This document shows, in pieces, positions 1 to 10,648 of a stretch of 64,000 bases of DNA. The position numbers and the translations under genes are program-made. This stretch comes from Aquilaria yunnanensis (Eukaryota > Streptophyta > Magnoliopsida > Malvales > Thymelaeaceae). How positions within the stretch are numbered: the stretch's first letter is position 1; the number at the start of each line of letters is the position of its first letter. The DNA is taken from NCBI GenBank assembly GCA_039654915.1, contig CM077593.1:75806501-75870500 (forward strand), in the 5' to 3' direction. The notes beneath the pieces were generated by a model. That model made no database searches. It saw only the letters and a list, made by a program, of their open reading frames with translations, and was not told the DNA's origin.

Positions 1-189
1 AGTTTATTACACTTTCTACATAAGCAAGTCAAGAGAGAAAACATGTTGGTTGGCTGTTCTTAAAATCAAGCCATGAAATATGGTGAATTACAAAGCATTG
101 GAAGATGATGATGAAGCATTCCAAGATAAGGAGGATAATTAGTTGCCACAAATAGTTGAAGATGACAGGGTTGAGAATTTAAGGGATAT

Positions 190-386
190 GGACATGGATG
201 AAGAGGTTGGTGTTGAGGAAATTGGTCAGAAAATATATGGAAGTTGTCAATGGGGATGGAGAGGATGATGCTGAAACAAATGATGATGATACCAATGCTG
301 ATAAGAATGAAGATGATGAACACAATGATGTCGATGAAGATGAAGATGAAAACAATGAAGATGAAGATGATGAACAAGATGGTTAA
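190..386 (+). pseudogene. Acidic C-terminal tail, probably of a CACTA transposase
   Basis: A short open frame of about 62 codons ends in a run made almost only of Asp, Glu and Asn, with a stop at 384-386. Acidic tails of this sort are common at the C-terminus of plant TNP2-type CACTA transposases, and the Ptta-like fragment follows about 180 bases downstream, as it does in intact elements. No catalytic part of the transposase is visible upstream inside the window, so this is a partial, broken gene at best. Low-complexity acidic sequence alone is weak evidence; the call depends on context. Confidence 0.35.
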
Positions 387-561
387 ACATATCTAGGGCA
401 TGTGATCAATAACTAGTATATGTAAAGTCATTTTTAAGTCCATAAATATGAAATTTATGTTTATGACGCTAATATTTGCCAAATATATAATACTTTCTAT
501 ATCTAAATTAGGCTATAATTTATTGGAATAGTTGTCTACTTTTGTTAAGATTGTATTGTGT

Positions 562-2050
562 ATGGCTGATCTAAATGGCGATGATGATAGTCCACACAAG
601 TATAGGAAACGTGGTCATTTAGAAGGGGTTTATTTTCAAGCATTTGAAGAGTGTTTAGTAGGAAGGGCAAGAACTGCCTCTCCACTGATGTTGGTTTAGC
701 TTCGCACACATCTCATACTACAACTGGTCTAAAGTCCATTGTGCCATAGTTGGTTCCACCATATGTAGTAGGTCAAGATTTAGAGTAGTCTACTAGATGT
801 TAGTTTTTATCCTATTCGGCTGCCAATTATGATAAAGGGAGAGATCGTTTGTGGGTTGTACCACATGCAAAAACGTAAGTAAAGATCTCTCAAATCTTGT
901 AATTTGTTAACTTATTTATGCATTTCAACTATTTACACTAAAATTTTTCTCTATTACTTCTTAATAGGTTCCTTCCATCTTCCGCTTCTATGATGATTAC
1001 TGGCTACATCAAAAGTCACTTTGGCAAACCATGCTTTAACTAGACACATGCATTATAGTACAGTGTAACAAAAATGTAGTGGAGGGACTTTTAGGCATGT
1101 TCTGTGTATTATATTATTGAACAAAACTAAATATATTAACTTATAAATGTTAACAAATATTCGATTTATAAATGCAGAAAATATGGTAATGGGATCCAAA
1201 ACCAACAAACCAAGTTTATCGAAATTTCTGCTACTTGGGTGCACCTTCAGCCTATATTTGAGACTATTCAAGGAGAGAAGGATTATGAATCACGTAAGAA
1301 TAAGGTAGATTGGATGGGTGAGTCAGTATTTGATCATATGGCGGCATATTGAGTTAATGATGCATTTCAGGTGTAGTAAAAGGAATGGCAGCTGTCCGAG
1401 TAGAAGCTGGTGAGGAAAAGGCAAATTATGCCAGAAGTTGCCACTCATTATCTGCGTGCAGAGAAATATTGGTACAAAAAATATAATTCATGTAAATTTA
1501 GTAGCTTAATGAATGTTTCATTTAAAAAAATAATTCTTTTAATTATTACATTGCAGTGCCAAGACGACCCTAAAGGAAAAGACCCTAGGATATATCGAAC
1601 ATACGAGAAGGCACACACGAAGAAGGATGGACAATTTTGCAACAGTAGACTAGAAAAGCAAGTAGTATGTACTTAACACTTTTGACATACGAGCTTGCGT
1701 GTAATTGTTCTAACTTGTTTGGCATGTTTTAGCTTTCTTTGAATTGTTCATTACTTCATGTTTGTCATTGTATTTGAAGGAAAATTTTGTGGCAGATGTG
1801 GAAAAATAGACTCAAGCCCCATATAGTGTGCCCAATTATGATGAGCCATTACTATTTACACAAGCTACTACAGGCAAAAAAAAAAGGTCATCCTCCCTGC
1901 ATGTGTTTTGAGCACTTTCTGGTTCTGGGGTTTCGCCATGCATCATTTAGTGATTTGCATCGTCTTGTACACTTCACCCAAGCACAAGAGTTCAAGGATG
2001 AGGTTGCCAAATACGTTCATGCAGAGATAAAGGATATGGTTCATTGCTAA
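562..2050 (+). pseudogene. Degenerate Ptta/En/Spm-type plant transposase (tnpA-like)
   Basis: An ATG at 562 opens 45 codons starting MADLNGDDDSPHKYRKRGHL and stops at 697-699. Further fragments follow in other frames. At 1,410-1,676 a frame reads RKRQIMPEVATHYL and then YEKAHTKKDGQFCNSRLEKQV. The latter matches the plant Ptta/En/Spm pattern in which a Thr-His, Lys-Asp-Gly box is followed by an Asn/Ser and a helical region. A later stretch near 1,790-2,050 is open but not clearly recognisable. At least three stops or frame changes break the gene, and AT-rich interruptions may be remnants of introns. The family normally acts as a DNA-binding accessory protein for CACTA transposition in the nucleus. 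Confidence 0.45.
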
Positions 2051-2779
2051 AGGGCGGAAATAAAAAGCCTTTGGCAAGCACTCAAGTTTTAACTTGAAAC
2101 TACACCGAGTAGCTCCCATCAGGTACCACGTCCTACTAATGACAATGATAACAAAGATGGTGATGATGATGATGTGATGGATTATGATTGATATATAGTG
2201 TTGCTCTAAGTTACTTGAGTGTGATGGATGCTTTGGTATGACTATTTGATATCATCTAGTCATATATTGTGACTGTCTATTATCATGTTTGTAGATCAAA
2301 TAATGAGTTTCTAGTTTACTTATCAATTACTTCAATTGAAAAGCAACCTATTCTACTTTGTTTGTATGGTTATGGACATGTTTGACAATTATAAGATGCA
2401 TATACATATAAGTAGTTGCATTAATGTGAAAGTGGTTACCTCAGACAGATTTTATATTTGTATCAAAATTGGATTCTAACAGACAACAGTTGCAAAGACA
2501 TGTGCTGCATAGTAGCCAAGAAAACATTTAAAGAAACTAAAAAAAAACATTCTGATGCAATTTCTGATAGCTATACTGTTGAAAAAATATAACTTCATGT
2601 TTGACGTAGTAATTGACAACTTCACCATTAGAAAGAAAAATCATTTAAAAGGTGGCTTCATTTACAATGGCCATATGTAGGAATTTTTTACAGCTAATTA
2701 CGGAAAGCTTGTCAAAAAATCAGACAGACATTCGCTGGAAAAATCTTAGGGCTAAGTTAGTCACAAAAACCAATGGCAA

Positions 2780-2935
2780 CCAGATGTCAGAAAATCTGAT
2801 GATAGCAGTCATGAAGCTTTTTCCAATGTCCTTATATTTGAAGGAGGTGAATCCGATGTCTTTACGTTAGAAATCCTGTTTTCTAATGTCTAACCATAAA
2901 AAATTTGCATCAAAAATCTGCAATTTCTTGTAGTA
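2780..2935. repeat. CACTA subterminal repeats and 3' terminal inverted repeat
   Basis: The hexamer core RATGTC occurs at least four times here: near 2,785 (GATGTC), 2,826 (AATGTC), 2,857 (GATGTC) and 2,885 (AATGTC). The terminus TTTCTTGTAGTA lies at 2,924-2,935. Clusters of short repeats next to the terminal repeat are the binding sites of the tnpA protein in En/Spm. The opposite end is not in the window, so the inverted repeat cannot be paired. Confidence 0.45.
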
Positions 2936-3684
2936 GTTTTTAAAATATAATTCTTGCCCCACTAAATTTTTTTTCAAGCTCTATGGTTGGTGTACACGAG
3001 AGATTTGGCGGAGCCAGTGGAGACAATGATGTGCAACGATGAGTTGTTGAAGTGGCAGCAGTGAAATTTGGCTCATCTGGGAAGGGATTAATGAAAGATA
3101 AGGTGGGGCTAGGTCAATTCTTGCTAAGAAATCCACTGACTGGACTCAAAGGTTTGTGAATCCAGTAAACGTCAGCAGAGAGATCAGACAGATAAACCTT
3201 TGTTTCGCTTACAGACCCAAGCTCTAAAGAAAAATCCTTTTAGTTCATGGTTCACTAGTTCTAACAATTTTAAGTAATTTTGAATGCTTTTGACCGACTT
3301 TTTTTTTATCAATTTTGACCAAATATCTAGTAAGCCGATAACCGAACTGGTAGATACAAGATTGACACCGAAGCCAGTTAAACCCACCAGTCTAATCCAG
3401 CACTTACAACACTAAATTGAACAGCTAACATGCACATGCACATTTTAATGGTAATAACTAGGCTAACTCTATAACGCCTATTTCGCCCATAAACTTGTTC
3501 AATGGCTTATTGAATTGACGCATATAGCACATATTTGAAATTTTCCCCCACATGAACATATTAAACAAGATTGTTATGATCGGGATCCTACATCAAATTA
3601 TTTTTCATCATACAATATTGGAATCGTAAGCTCAGATCGTAAATTATAAGATCTTACTAAAAGGTTACAATTCCTTGTAATAAA
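2936..3684. other. No gene recognised
   Basis: AT-rich, frames closed on both strands except short chance ORFs. Around 3,330-3,400 there is a string of CCGATAACC/GAACTGG/CCAGTTAAACC-like words, the look of a diverged dispersed repeat, but I cannot assign a family. Confidence 0.4.
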
Positions 3685-3991
3685 TATTTCGTCCATCTCA
3701 TAAAATAATGATGCATTTCTCTAAGCATGGAAATTAAGGTGTGTATAATTTATGATTGTTTTTGTGTTTTACCCCTGAAATTAATTTTTTTAAAAAAATC
3801 TTTTTCAGGTTATGTATAGTGAGAGTTTAAATGATGAGTAAAAAAAGGAAAGATTTCTTTTATAGTTTTGTGTAGTGAGAGCTTAAATAAGAGTAGTAAG
3901 GTAAATTGGATGTGAAAAAAGGAAACACTTCTTCATTTTTTGGATGACCAGGCAATGAATACCTTTCATCCTTTTTTGGAATGAAAGAGTA
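3685..3991. mobile_element. Stowaway-like (Tc1/mariner) MITE, diverged
   Basis: The left end reads TATTTCGTCCATCTCATAAA and the reverse complement of the right end reads TACTCTTTCATTCC. Both are diverged versions of the plant Stowaway terminus, TA followed by CTCCCTCCGTYCC. The length of about 307 bp and internal short A-rich direct repeats fit this class. It has no coding capacity; such elements are moved by mariner transposase from elsewhere. The ends match only loosely, so the call is tentative. Confidence 0.4.
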
Positions 3992-4823
3992 ATATAATTC
4001 TTATAGAAAACCAATTATACTTAAAAATTAAGTAAAGTTTAACTACTATAAAAATGATTAAATATAATTCATATTATAGCACAAATAAAGGCAGAACCCT
4101 AGTGGAGCATACATGAAAATAACAAACATAATAACCAACACAAGTCTGAAAGAAATTCATAAACAAACATAATTGACATAATAATGAAACACATTAGGAA
4201 GCATTTTTTAAGTTTCGAGTTTTATCTTCTAAATGAAAAAGAGAAACGAACTCTTTTTCGTTTTGGGTTTACTTCACAATTTAAGTTATATGACCATTAA
4301 CTTGGGTAGCCAAACTTAAGCAACAAAGGGCCTAATTACTTAAACTTTATAATTTGAGCTAAACTACAAATGTAACCAACAAAAACCAATACTAAATAGG
4401 ATTGATAGAATTGAAAGATTAGATCGATCTTACGATGTTAATCAAGATCCTTTCGAATCTAGCACAGTGAGAACTGGAACTCGATCAGGCAATATGCTTA
4501 ATCAAAGAAGAAAATGAGAATTCACTCGTAGAGATTTTGAAAACAACTGGAATACTTCAATATTATTGATAAAGTGAATAATAACAATAACATAATAAAG
4601 CCTGTTTATAGGCCTATTAAGAAACTCTAGTATGAAATAAATAAGGAAAATAAAAAATTACCAGGAGTAAAAAACGTTACAAACTTTGGATGCCCAAATA
4701 CCCCTCAAAACAATGGATTTGTTGCCTCTCAAATATAGTTACAAAGGGCAAGGCCCTAGTAAAGTGTAAAATTTCCTTTAAAATTACATTTTAAAATAAT
4801 CATTCTGACAACTACAACAAATG
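3992..4823. other. No gene; AT-rich, possible minus-strand LTR remnant
   Basis: Frames are closed. Around 4,590-4,630 the sequence GCCTGTTTATAGGCC gives a TATA-like CCTATAAAC on the minus strand, as in copia LTRs, but no primer-binding site or partner LTR is seen. Confidence 0.3.
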
Positions 4824-5192
4824 TTATATCCTTTGGAAGTTGAGGGTTGCTAAAGGTCTATTTTCAAGATTTTTGCTTTTCACTTTTGCCCGATCAGCCC
4901 ACTCCAAGAACTTATTTACAAAAGGTTCCAAGTCATGATCATACCCTATGACTTTCTGATACAATTTAATGAAATTAATTCTATCCTAAGATGTGGAACC
5001 GAATCTTAACAACCTTGGTATTAAATCAAGCAAATAGGAAAAAATTTCAGAGCCACGCGCAGCTGATATTGGACGCAGATCCATCAAGCGGATGAGCTAT
5101 ATTATATTAGAGAAAATCTGGCGCAATGCTTGCCCAACGAAGCAGATCATTAACTGATGCAGTAATTGAACCAACCAGAATTGGCTTACTTC
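4824..5192 (-). pseudogene. Unidentified protein fragment with two in-frame stops
   Basis: Read on the minus strand from 5,192, a single frame runs for about 120 codons and is interrupted only by TAG at 5,097-5,099 and TAG at 4,986-4,988, ending with TAA at 4,824-4,826. It looks like a globular helical protein: readable segments include QFWLVQLLHQLMICFVGQAL, LIRLMDLRPISAARGSEIF and YDHDLEPFVNKFLEWADRAK. Two single-base stops in otherwise coherent sequence suggest a decayed exon of a real host gene. I do not recognise the family. A second candidate exon on the same strand lies at 6,609-6,768, so both could be pieces of one broken gene. No domain or function is assigned. Confidence 0.4.
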
Positions 5193-6608
5193 AATATGCA
5201 ACTAATGACTTATTTTTATTTTATCAATTTTATTGAAAAATATTATAAAGGTACATTAATCCATTAAAAGCGAAATTTTTATAATTTTATTTATTTATTA
5301 TAATTTTTTAGGCATTAAAAAGTTCATAAAAATTTAATAACATTATATAAATTTTTTTATTAAATTATTACACCTATATAATATTAATTTTTAAATTAAA
5401 TATGTTTCATATAAAAATAAGTTATTTAGATTAAATTGACGTAAATTAAAGGAAATTAGACCTAAAACTCGCAGAATTTGCTAGAATTAGAGAGCCAAGA
5501 GGACAACATTTAACAACCACCAATTGTATGCCTTGCCTTCGACGGCTACAAGAGTTAGTGCTCCAGACGAGAATCCAGAAACTAGGCGTAACTAATCACA
5601 CCAATAATCAATAGAGTACAAATATTAATTGGCTAAATCCTAGAGATAATGCCAATCTACTATATGTCATAAGTATAAAACAGGGCACCAAACGGCCAAG
5701 ATTTGTAGATATTGCTTGTAGCTGCTTCCTTTGTCCGTTCATTTCTTAAAGTCTATTGTACTTTGCCTTTGCTACTCTTAATGAAGGCCTTATTTGGAAT
5801 TCGAATTATCGATTAGTGAAGAGATCAGAGAAAACTATTTAAAGGTAGATTTTGTCTTTTAACTTTAGCAACTTAATCCTTAGCATTAATAAATCACTAA
5901 AAACTCTAACGATAATTTTAAAAAGTTCTTCCCTAATTGCCAAAGAAAATGTTCTTCGCTATGTGCGGCACAAGCAATTAGAGAGCCTGACAATTCCTTT
6001 ACCTGCGAGCTGAGGGCGGCCTTTCACGTTTAGGAAATCCCTTCTATAATAGAAATTTCTTTGTTGATACTGATATGATGATCAGACTGTAGTTTAATTC
6101 TTGATCATCAATTTCCTAAATTACTAGCCTTTTTGTTTCTGGGCGTACATTTTTGCCTTAACCTTTTGAGGTTAACCTTATAGATATCCAGAAATTTGAA
6201 AGCCACTAAAATGCGGCAAGCCAAAATCTCATTTCAAAATCTTCACTTGCAAAAATAGCTCAAGAGGATGAGAAGAAGACCAACACATTTTCCACACAAG
6301 TCTCAACTAGTTGCTCTCATCTCTAGCAATACTGCTGTTGAAACACACCATCTTTTATTCATCACTGTCAAACCATTAAACCACTCTAATGCCTCATGTT
6401 TTTATAAGTCCACCTCACTTGGCTCCATAACACAACATAGATTCTTGTTTAGCCTACCCGTTTACACAGTTCTCCACATAAGTTTTCCTAGCTTGTGAGA
6501 AGAAGAATTCCTGCTTTTGGAGCCACATCGGAATTTCAGGTATCCTTCAACACAAAAACACTAGTAATTTCTGAATAGTCAACTATTTTCTCATGAGGAT
6601 GGACATAC
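5193..6608. other. Mostly non-coding; possible minus-strand gene debris
   Basis: 5,200-5,470 is very AT-rich and closed. On the minus strand, short sensible peptides appear around 5,500-5,590 and 5,990-6,060, but without convincing splice sites. The small plus-strand ORF at 6,268-6,498 has no family features and is probably chance. Confidence 0.3.
5785..5945. repeat. Dispersed repeat, copy 1 (partner at 23.7 kb)
   Basis: About 160 bp from AGGCCTTATTTGG to AAGTTCTTCCCTAA align with 23,699-23,850. Shared blocks include CTTTTAACTTTAG and CATTAATAAATCA. The opening GGCC(T/C)TRTTTGG resembles the ends of hAT- or Tourist-like MITEs, but I see no clear inverted terminus, so the class is open. Confidence 0.45.
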
Positions 6609-6768
6609 CTTCTGCGGTTGCATACACAGAGCACGAGCTACATATTGCCAGAGATTGCAAGTTGAGCTTTGCTGACACAAATTCAGGGAAGGTGCCACAC
6701 ACTTCCATGAAAGAAAGGAAATTAATGAGAGAGAATAAGCAGCCATGAATATATTAGGTCTTCAGACC
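6609..6768 (-). pseudogene. Candidate exon of an unidentified minus-strand gene
   Basis: On the minus strand a good acceptor (TATTCATTTTCAG) precedes 6,768 and a strong donor (GAAG followed by GTATGT) follows 6,609, defining a 160-bp exon. One frame reads FMEVCGTFPEFVSAKLNLQS and then continues to YATAEG. Splicing to the next acceptor, at about 6,540, would continue as YLKFRCGSKSRNSS. Another frame of the same exon is also open, so the reading frame is not settled, and a stop sits near the start of the first. I do not recognise the protein. It may belong with the fragment at 4,824-5,192. Confidence 0.25.
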
Positions 6769-7269
6769 CTGAAAATGAATAAAATAGTAACTATTATTAT
6801 TTGTAACTGACAAAGAGTTTACAACCCCACCAAGCATCTAAAAAGATCCCTTTTAATCGAAAATGGTTCTAAAAAAGACAGTTCCTGAATTTCTTTGAAT
6901 CAAACATGTGCTTAGGCTCCTTCTTCCCTGCACCCACTTAAGGAGACAGCTACTTGGATAGAAAACATGGAAAAGCATCGCGCAGAATGGACCTACATGA
7001 CCAAAACTATGCTATCCATCACACCTCTAGTTCCATTTACGCCGTCTTGGATGACTGAAAATTATAGATAAATTAAAAAAAATGAAAAGAATTTAAACCG
7101 TAATTCATCAGAAAGACATAAACTGGTGGCGAGCTTTCAGTAGCAATTGCCATCAGAGCAATTGTTCTTTTGTAAAATAGGAAGGAACTTTTACCTCATG
7201 AAAAAATTGAAGATCCAAGCATATCTAGAAACCGGCTTCAGGAACTATTCTAGAAACCTCCTATATTCT
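6769..7269. other. No gene recognised
   Basis: AT-rich spacer between the candidate exon and the GC-richer gypsy LTR; no open frame or repeat structure that I can support. Confidence 0.4.
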
Positions 7270-8270
7270 ATGTGGAGGCCATAGAATGTGTGTTGCCCTT
7301 CCATCAGCCGAACCTAAAGGGATCTGTCAAACTCATTCGGTTCAATCATAGAAGTGTTATTGATAGCCAAAGGGCTATTACACCTAGAATTCTCAAGTTG
7401 TATGACGAGCACCACCCTTGGGGAAGACCAGCACCACCATCGGAAACGATGAGTGACCAACCTCGGGAAAGAGGGGCTCCGCACTATCCTTTATCACCTG
7501 ACTAGTCAGGAAACACCCTTGGCGGTACCAAGCCCCAACCTCGGTGACCCATCACCGCCCTCGAGGAATAACAGGACTGATCTCGGAAAGGTTGTGCACT
7601 ACCACCCTCGGAATGGTGAAAACACCAAGTTCGGAAAAGGATATCACCATCCTCGATTAGGAATAACGTCTACCAAAGGTGCCCCACTCTGCCGAAGGGC
7701 TTCCACCAGTAGCCCTTGATCGTAATATTGGGCCGAAGGGGACCTCTTATTCCGAAGAAGTCTTCTACGCCGAAGGGGTCTCATTCCCCGAAGAGGTTTC
7801 ACGAAGATATGAAAAAAAACAGTTAGGGAGCCTCTGACACAAAGACCTTGCACATGCCCCTGACACAGAGACCTCCCACATGGCCCTGAACTCTGGCCAG
7901 AACGGCCTACGGCCAGCTAGAGATACCTATCTCCGAAGGTACAAACCATATTCGACCGTACACGTGTCATAATCTGAGCGGAATGTGTCAAACGGCCTCC
8001 CCCCTATACCCTCCTATAAATACTTGGGAAGAACCTTGGTAAGGGCAAGGAACTCTCTCTACTCTCTACTCCCCACTTCTTATTCTCCAAATACTGACTT
8101 GGGCGTCGGAGGCTCTTCCCCTGGAAACACATTCCGAGGAGTCTCTAACCATTGTTTTTCTGAGTCTTGCAGCCACCCTCATATTGAAAGTCTCTCATTC
8201 AGATGCCTTCATACCGGAGGTCTCTACTTCAGGCCACTATGTTACACAACGAGGATGCCGACGGGTATCA
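7270..8270 (+). repeat. 5' LTR of Tat element 1 (left edge approximate)
   Basis: The right end, GGTATCA at 8,264-8,270, is set by the adjoining primer-binding site. The sequence has repeated CCTCGG words, a TATA box at 8,014-8,023, and the R/U5 word ACTGACTTGGGCGTCGGAGG near 8,094. It resembles, in opposite orientation, the LTR at 61.15-62.26 kb. Small ORFs inside it are not genes. Confidence 0.6.
8014..8023 (+). promoter_or_regulatory. LTR TATA box
   Basis: CTATAAATAC in the expected place, about 80 bp before the conserved R-region word of Tat LTRs. Transcription would start about 30 bp downstream, near 8,045-8,050. Confidence 0.6.
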
Positions 8271-8290
8271 TTTGGCGTCGTTTGTCAGAA
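8271..8290 (+). other. Primer-binding site of Tat element 1
   Basis: TTTGGCGTCGTTTGTCAGAA directly follows the LTR end. Plant Tat/Athila-type elements usually carry TTTGGCGCCGTCTGTGGGAA here, so this copy differs at a few positions. Confidence 0.65.
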
Positions 8291-8939
8291 CTTACTCCCA
8301 AGTCACTGTCGTTGAGGCCCGACATTCCAAGGACAAGGGACTCCCGAAGTCCTCGTCCGTTCCAGAAACTCAACCGGCGACTGAACAACCCGTTGTAGGG
8401 ACTTCTGTGTTTGAGGACAAACGCCCTCTTACGGTCACGACGAGCTTCCTGCATGATTTTCAGTGTTCTGTTGTGGCTGAGATGACACAACAGCTTGACT
8501 GAAGGTGGTCTCAACCACCTTCAGTCCGAAGGGCCTCTTCACTGGCCGCCCGTAAGGAGAGAAGTCCTAAGTCTACTCACCATAGTTCAGGAAGTGGGGA
8601 CTTCCGTGATGAGTCCTCAATAGAGGACGTACCCCCCAGAGGTCGTCGTACTGGAGAAGCGGGGTCAAAAGGGAGCAAAACTTCCAGCCGGCAGAGTTCA
8701 TCATCGGATGAGAAGTCACAATCCCCACGCCAACGAAGTTACTCCCCAAAAAGGAGATGTCGCTCTACGTTGCCGGAGGTCACCAGGCAACGAGAAGAGA
8801 CCAGCACTACCACCCTCATGGAGAAGATCCTAAAATGGCTGGAAAAAGTAGAAAGGTAGATTTCCCGGAAGCCAGTCTGGTCAAAGCTGTTGGAGACCTT
8901 CACCAAAGAAGAGTCACCCTTCATTCGTGCAGTAGTAGA

Positions 8940-9889
8940 GGCACTCATGCCAAGTGACTTCCGAGTACCATGCTTGGAAACATATGATAGGTGTAGCAAG
9001 CCCTAAGCCCACCTAACGAAGTATAGGCGCAGCATGGTGTTATATGGTGCCAATGATGCCATCATCTGCAAGTGCTTTGAAGTTACTCTCTCCGGGCCGG
9101 CGACTATCCCTTGCCCCCAAAACGATAATGGGTTTCCAGGAGTTGTCCATCGCATTCACTGAACAATTCATTGGAAGTAGACTGACTGCAAAGATACCCG
9201 TTTAGATGTTTGACATAGCTCAAAAGAATAGGGAAACCATTCGGGACTATGTCGAGGGGTTCAACCAAGAAGCCCTGAGCGTACCCGACTTCCACCCCAA
9301 AATTTGGATCCTCGCCATGATCAAAGGACTTCGAATAGATTCACAACTCTTCTTCGAGTTCTCCAAAGATCCTTCGGACACCCTCGGAGAATTCTACCAA
9401 AGGGCAAAACAACATATGATAGCCGAAGAGCTGAGGATGGGAGCGCCAAAGTCTGATCACCATCACTCCGAAGGTCAGAATCACCAACCTCGGTACTTAA
9501 TCGGGGGGGCGAGAAGACCTCGAAAACAGAGGGAGAGGAAACCAATGTCATTCACTCTGTTGAACACCTCGAGGATGAACATACTGATGACAATGGAAAG
9601 GCAAGGGAACCCAATCCAACGTCCGAAGGCCATGACCTTGGAGAATAAGAAGAACGTGAAGAAGTTCTGTCAGTTTCACCAAGACCATGGGCACGACACC
9701 GAGGACTGCTTCCTGCTAAAAAAGTACATAGAATCTCTGATCAAACAAGGCCAGCTGCGGCAATACCTGCGAATGCCGTCCCCAAAAGAAGAAGGGAAGA
9801 AGAAAGGAAAGGGGAAGATGAGGACTATGATTCCGACTGAGGTCGGAACCAAAGTCCCTACAAGCATCCACCACCTCCGGCGGGAGTAA
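8940..9889 (+). pseudogene. Gag polyprotein of Tat-type gypsy element, broken
   Basis: From about 8,945 a frame reads PSDFRVPCLETYD, then MVLYGANDAIICKCFEVTLS, the conserved core of the Retrotrans_gag domain, broken by a stop near 9,003 and a frame change near 9,140. From 9,206 a clean 227-codon frame continues: AQKNRETIRDYVEGFNQEAL, the end of the gag core, and near residue 150 the nucleocapsid motif FCQFHQDHGHDTEDCFLLKK. In Tat elements this Cys-His box is the conserved end of gag. A basic Lys-rich tail follows and the frame stops at 9,887-9,889. Gag forms the virus-like particle in the cytoplasm. Protease and pol are missing because another LTR begins 12 bp downstream. Confidence 0.75.
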
Positions 9890-9900
9890 TCCAAACAATC

Positions 9901-10635
9901 TGTTAGTGTTGTGCCTAAAAAGCCAATCATGAGATGATTGTATTTTTTGCACATTGAGTCATGATATTTTATTAAGGCATTAATCCAGCAATTATGGTTT
10001 GTTGTTTTGTTTCTGCGTAACGTAACAAACATAATTGTAACCCTAGAATAATGATATTCTCAAACGTCCCTAGTCTAGTATTATTGTGGAGCGGGTTGCA
10101 ATAATACATAACGACTAGCATATGTGGAGACTAATATGAGATATGTAGTCTACATATGGGTACAAGTTGGAGAACTTGTGTACTGGACCGACCCACCATG
10201 AGAACACTACATGGATCGTTATATGAGTGTCATAAGTGATTCTTATAGTGATCATGGTATATGTAGTTCTTTGACCTAAGATCATCAAGGTTCCCTACAT
10301 GTAAGTCACATACTTTGATACTTTCCTTTGTTGCTCGTAACTGAGTGAACTTGAAAGGGGTCATTGGATATGTCACATATCATGTGGAGGGATTTGTATG
10401 ATCAAGATGGGATTTGTCCCTCCTATGTAACGGGAGTGATATCTTCGGGGCCCTTGATAAAGTGAGACTTAGAAAATGCATGGCCATGCTTGGATTAATA
10501 TTTTTCAAATGATGTTCAGATGCTTCCAGTTATCTACTAACTTGAAAATTAATTTCTCAAAAAGTACCTTAACTAATGTTGGTTTGGAGGAAGAGTTGGT
10601 GAAGGTGCAGGGTAATTAAATTGGTTGTTCGTTTG
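9901..10635 (+). mobile_element. LTR or partial LTR retrotransposon inserted in Tat element 1
   Basis: Sequence character changes abruptly at 9,901, where the block opens TGTTAGTGTTGTGCC. It is about 700 bp without coding frames and contains the phrase GAGTGTCATAAGTGATTCTTA, commonly seen in long plant LTRs. The TG start at the exact break with gag supports an insertion. The right end, a CA terminus or target duplication, cannot be fixed because the 1.4-kb tandem array begins at about 10,640. Confidence 0.45.
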
Positions 10636-10648
10636 GTTGCATCCTTAG

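Larger units (their letters stand above)
1..2935 (+). mobile_element. Right-hand part of a degenerate CACTA (En/Spm-like) DNA transposon
   Basis: The block holds, in order, an acidic tail like the end of a TNP2-type transposase, a second broken ORF resembling the plant Ptta/En/Spm accessory transposase, a non-coding stretch with a repeated GATGTC/AATGTC word, and a terminus reading TTTCTTGTAGTA. That terminus is the reverse complement of the CACTACAAGAAA end of plant CACTA elements, with one changed end base. The order tnpD-like then tnpA-like then subterminal repeats then terminal repeat is what the family predicts. The left half lies outside the window. Stops and frame changes show the copy is dead. 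Family assignment is inferred from motif order. Confidence 0.5.
7270..9900 (+). mobile_element. Tat-lineage Ty3/gypsy element 1 (5' LTR, PBS, decayed gag)
   Basis: A GC-richer island with an LTR, a primer-binding site at 8,271-8,290 and a gag pseudogene, all on the plus strand. The R-region words CTGACTTGGGCGTCGGAGGC and the ATTTGGCGTCGTTTGTCAG junction are hallmarks of plant Tat/Retand/Ogre-type LTRs. The element is cut off at 9,900 by an LTR starting TGTTAGTG; protease, reverse transcriptase, integrase and the 3' LTR are not found downstream. The left LTR edge is uncertain by about 100 bp because there is no partner LTR here to align. Confidence 0.75.

Noticed and set aside
66..377. 103-codon minus-strand ORF rich in Ile and Phe
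   Set aside because: It is the antisense of the acidic Asp/Glu codon run on the plus strand; hydrophobic antisense frames arise from GAT/GAA repeats.
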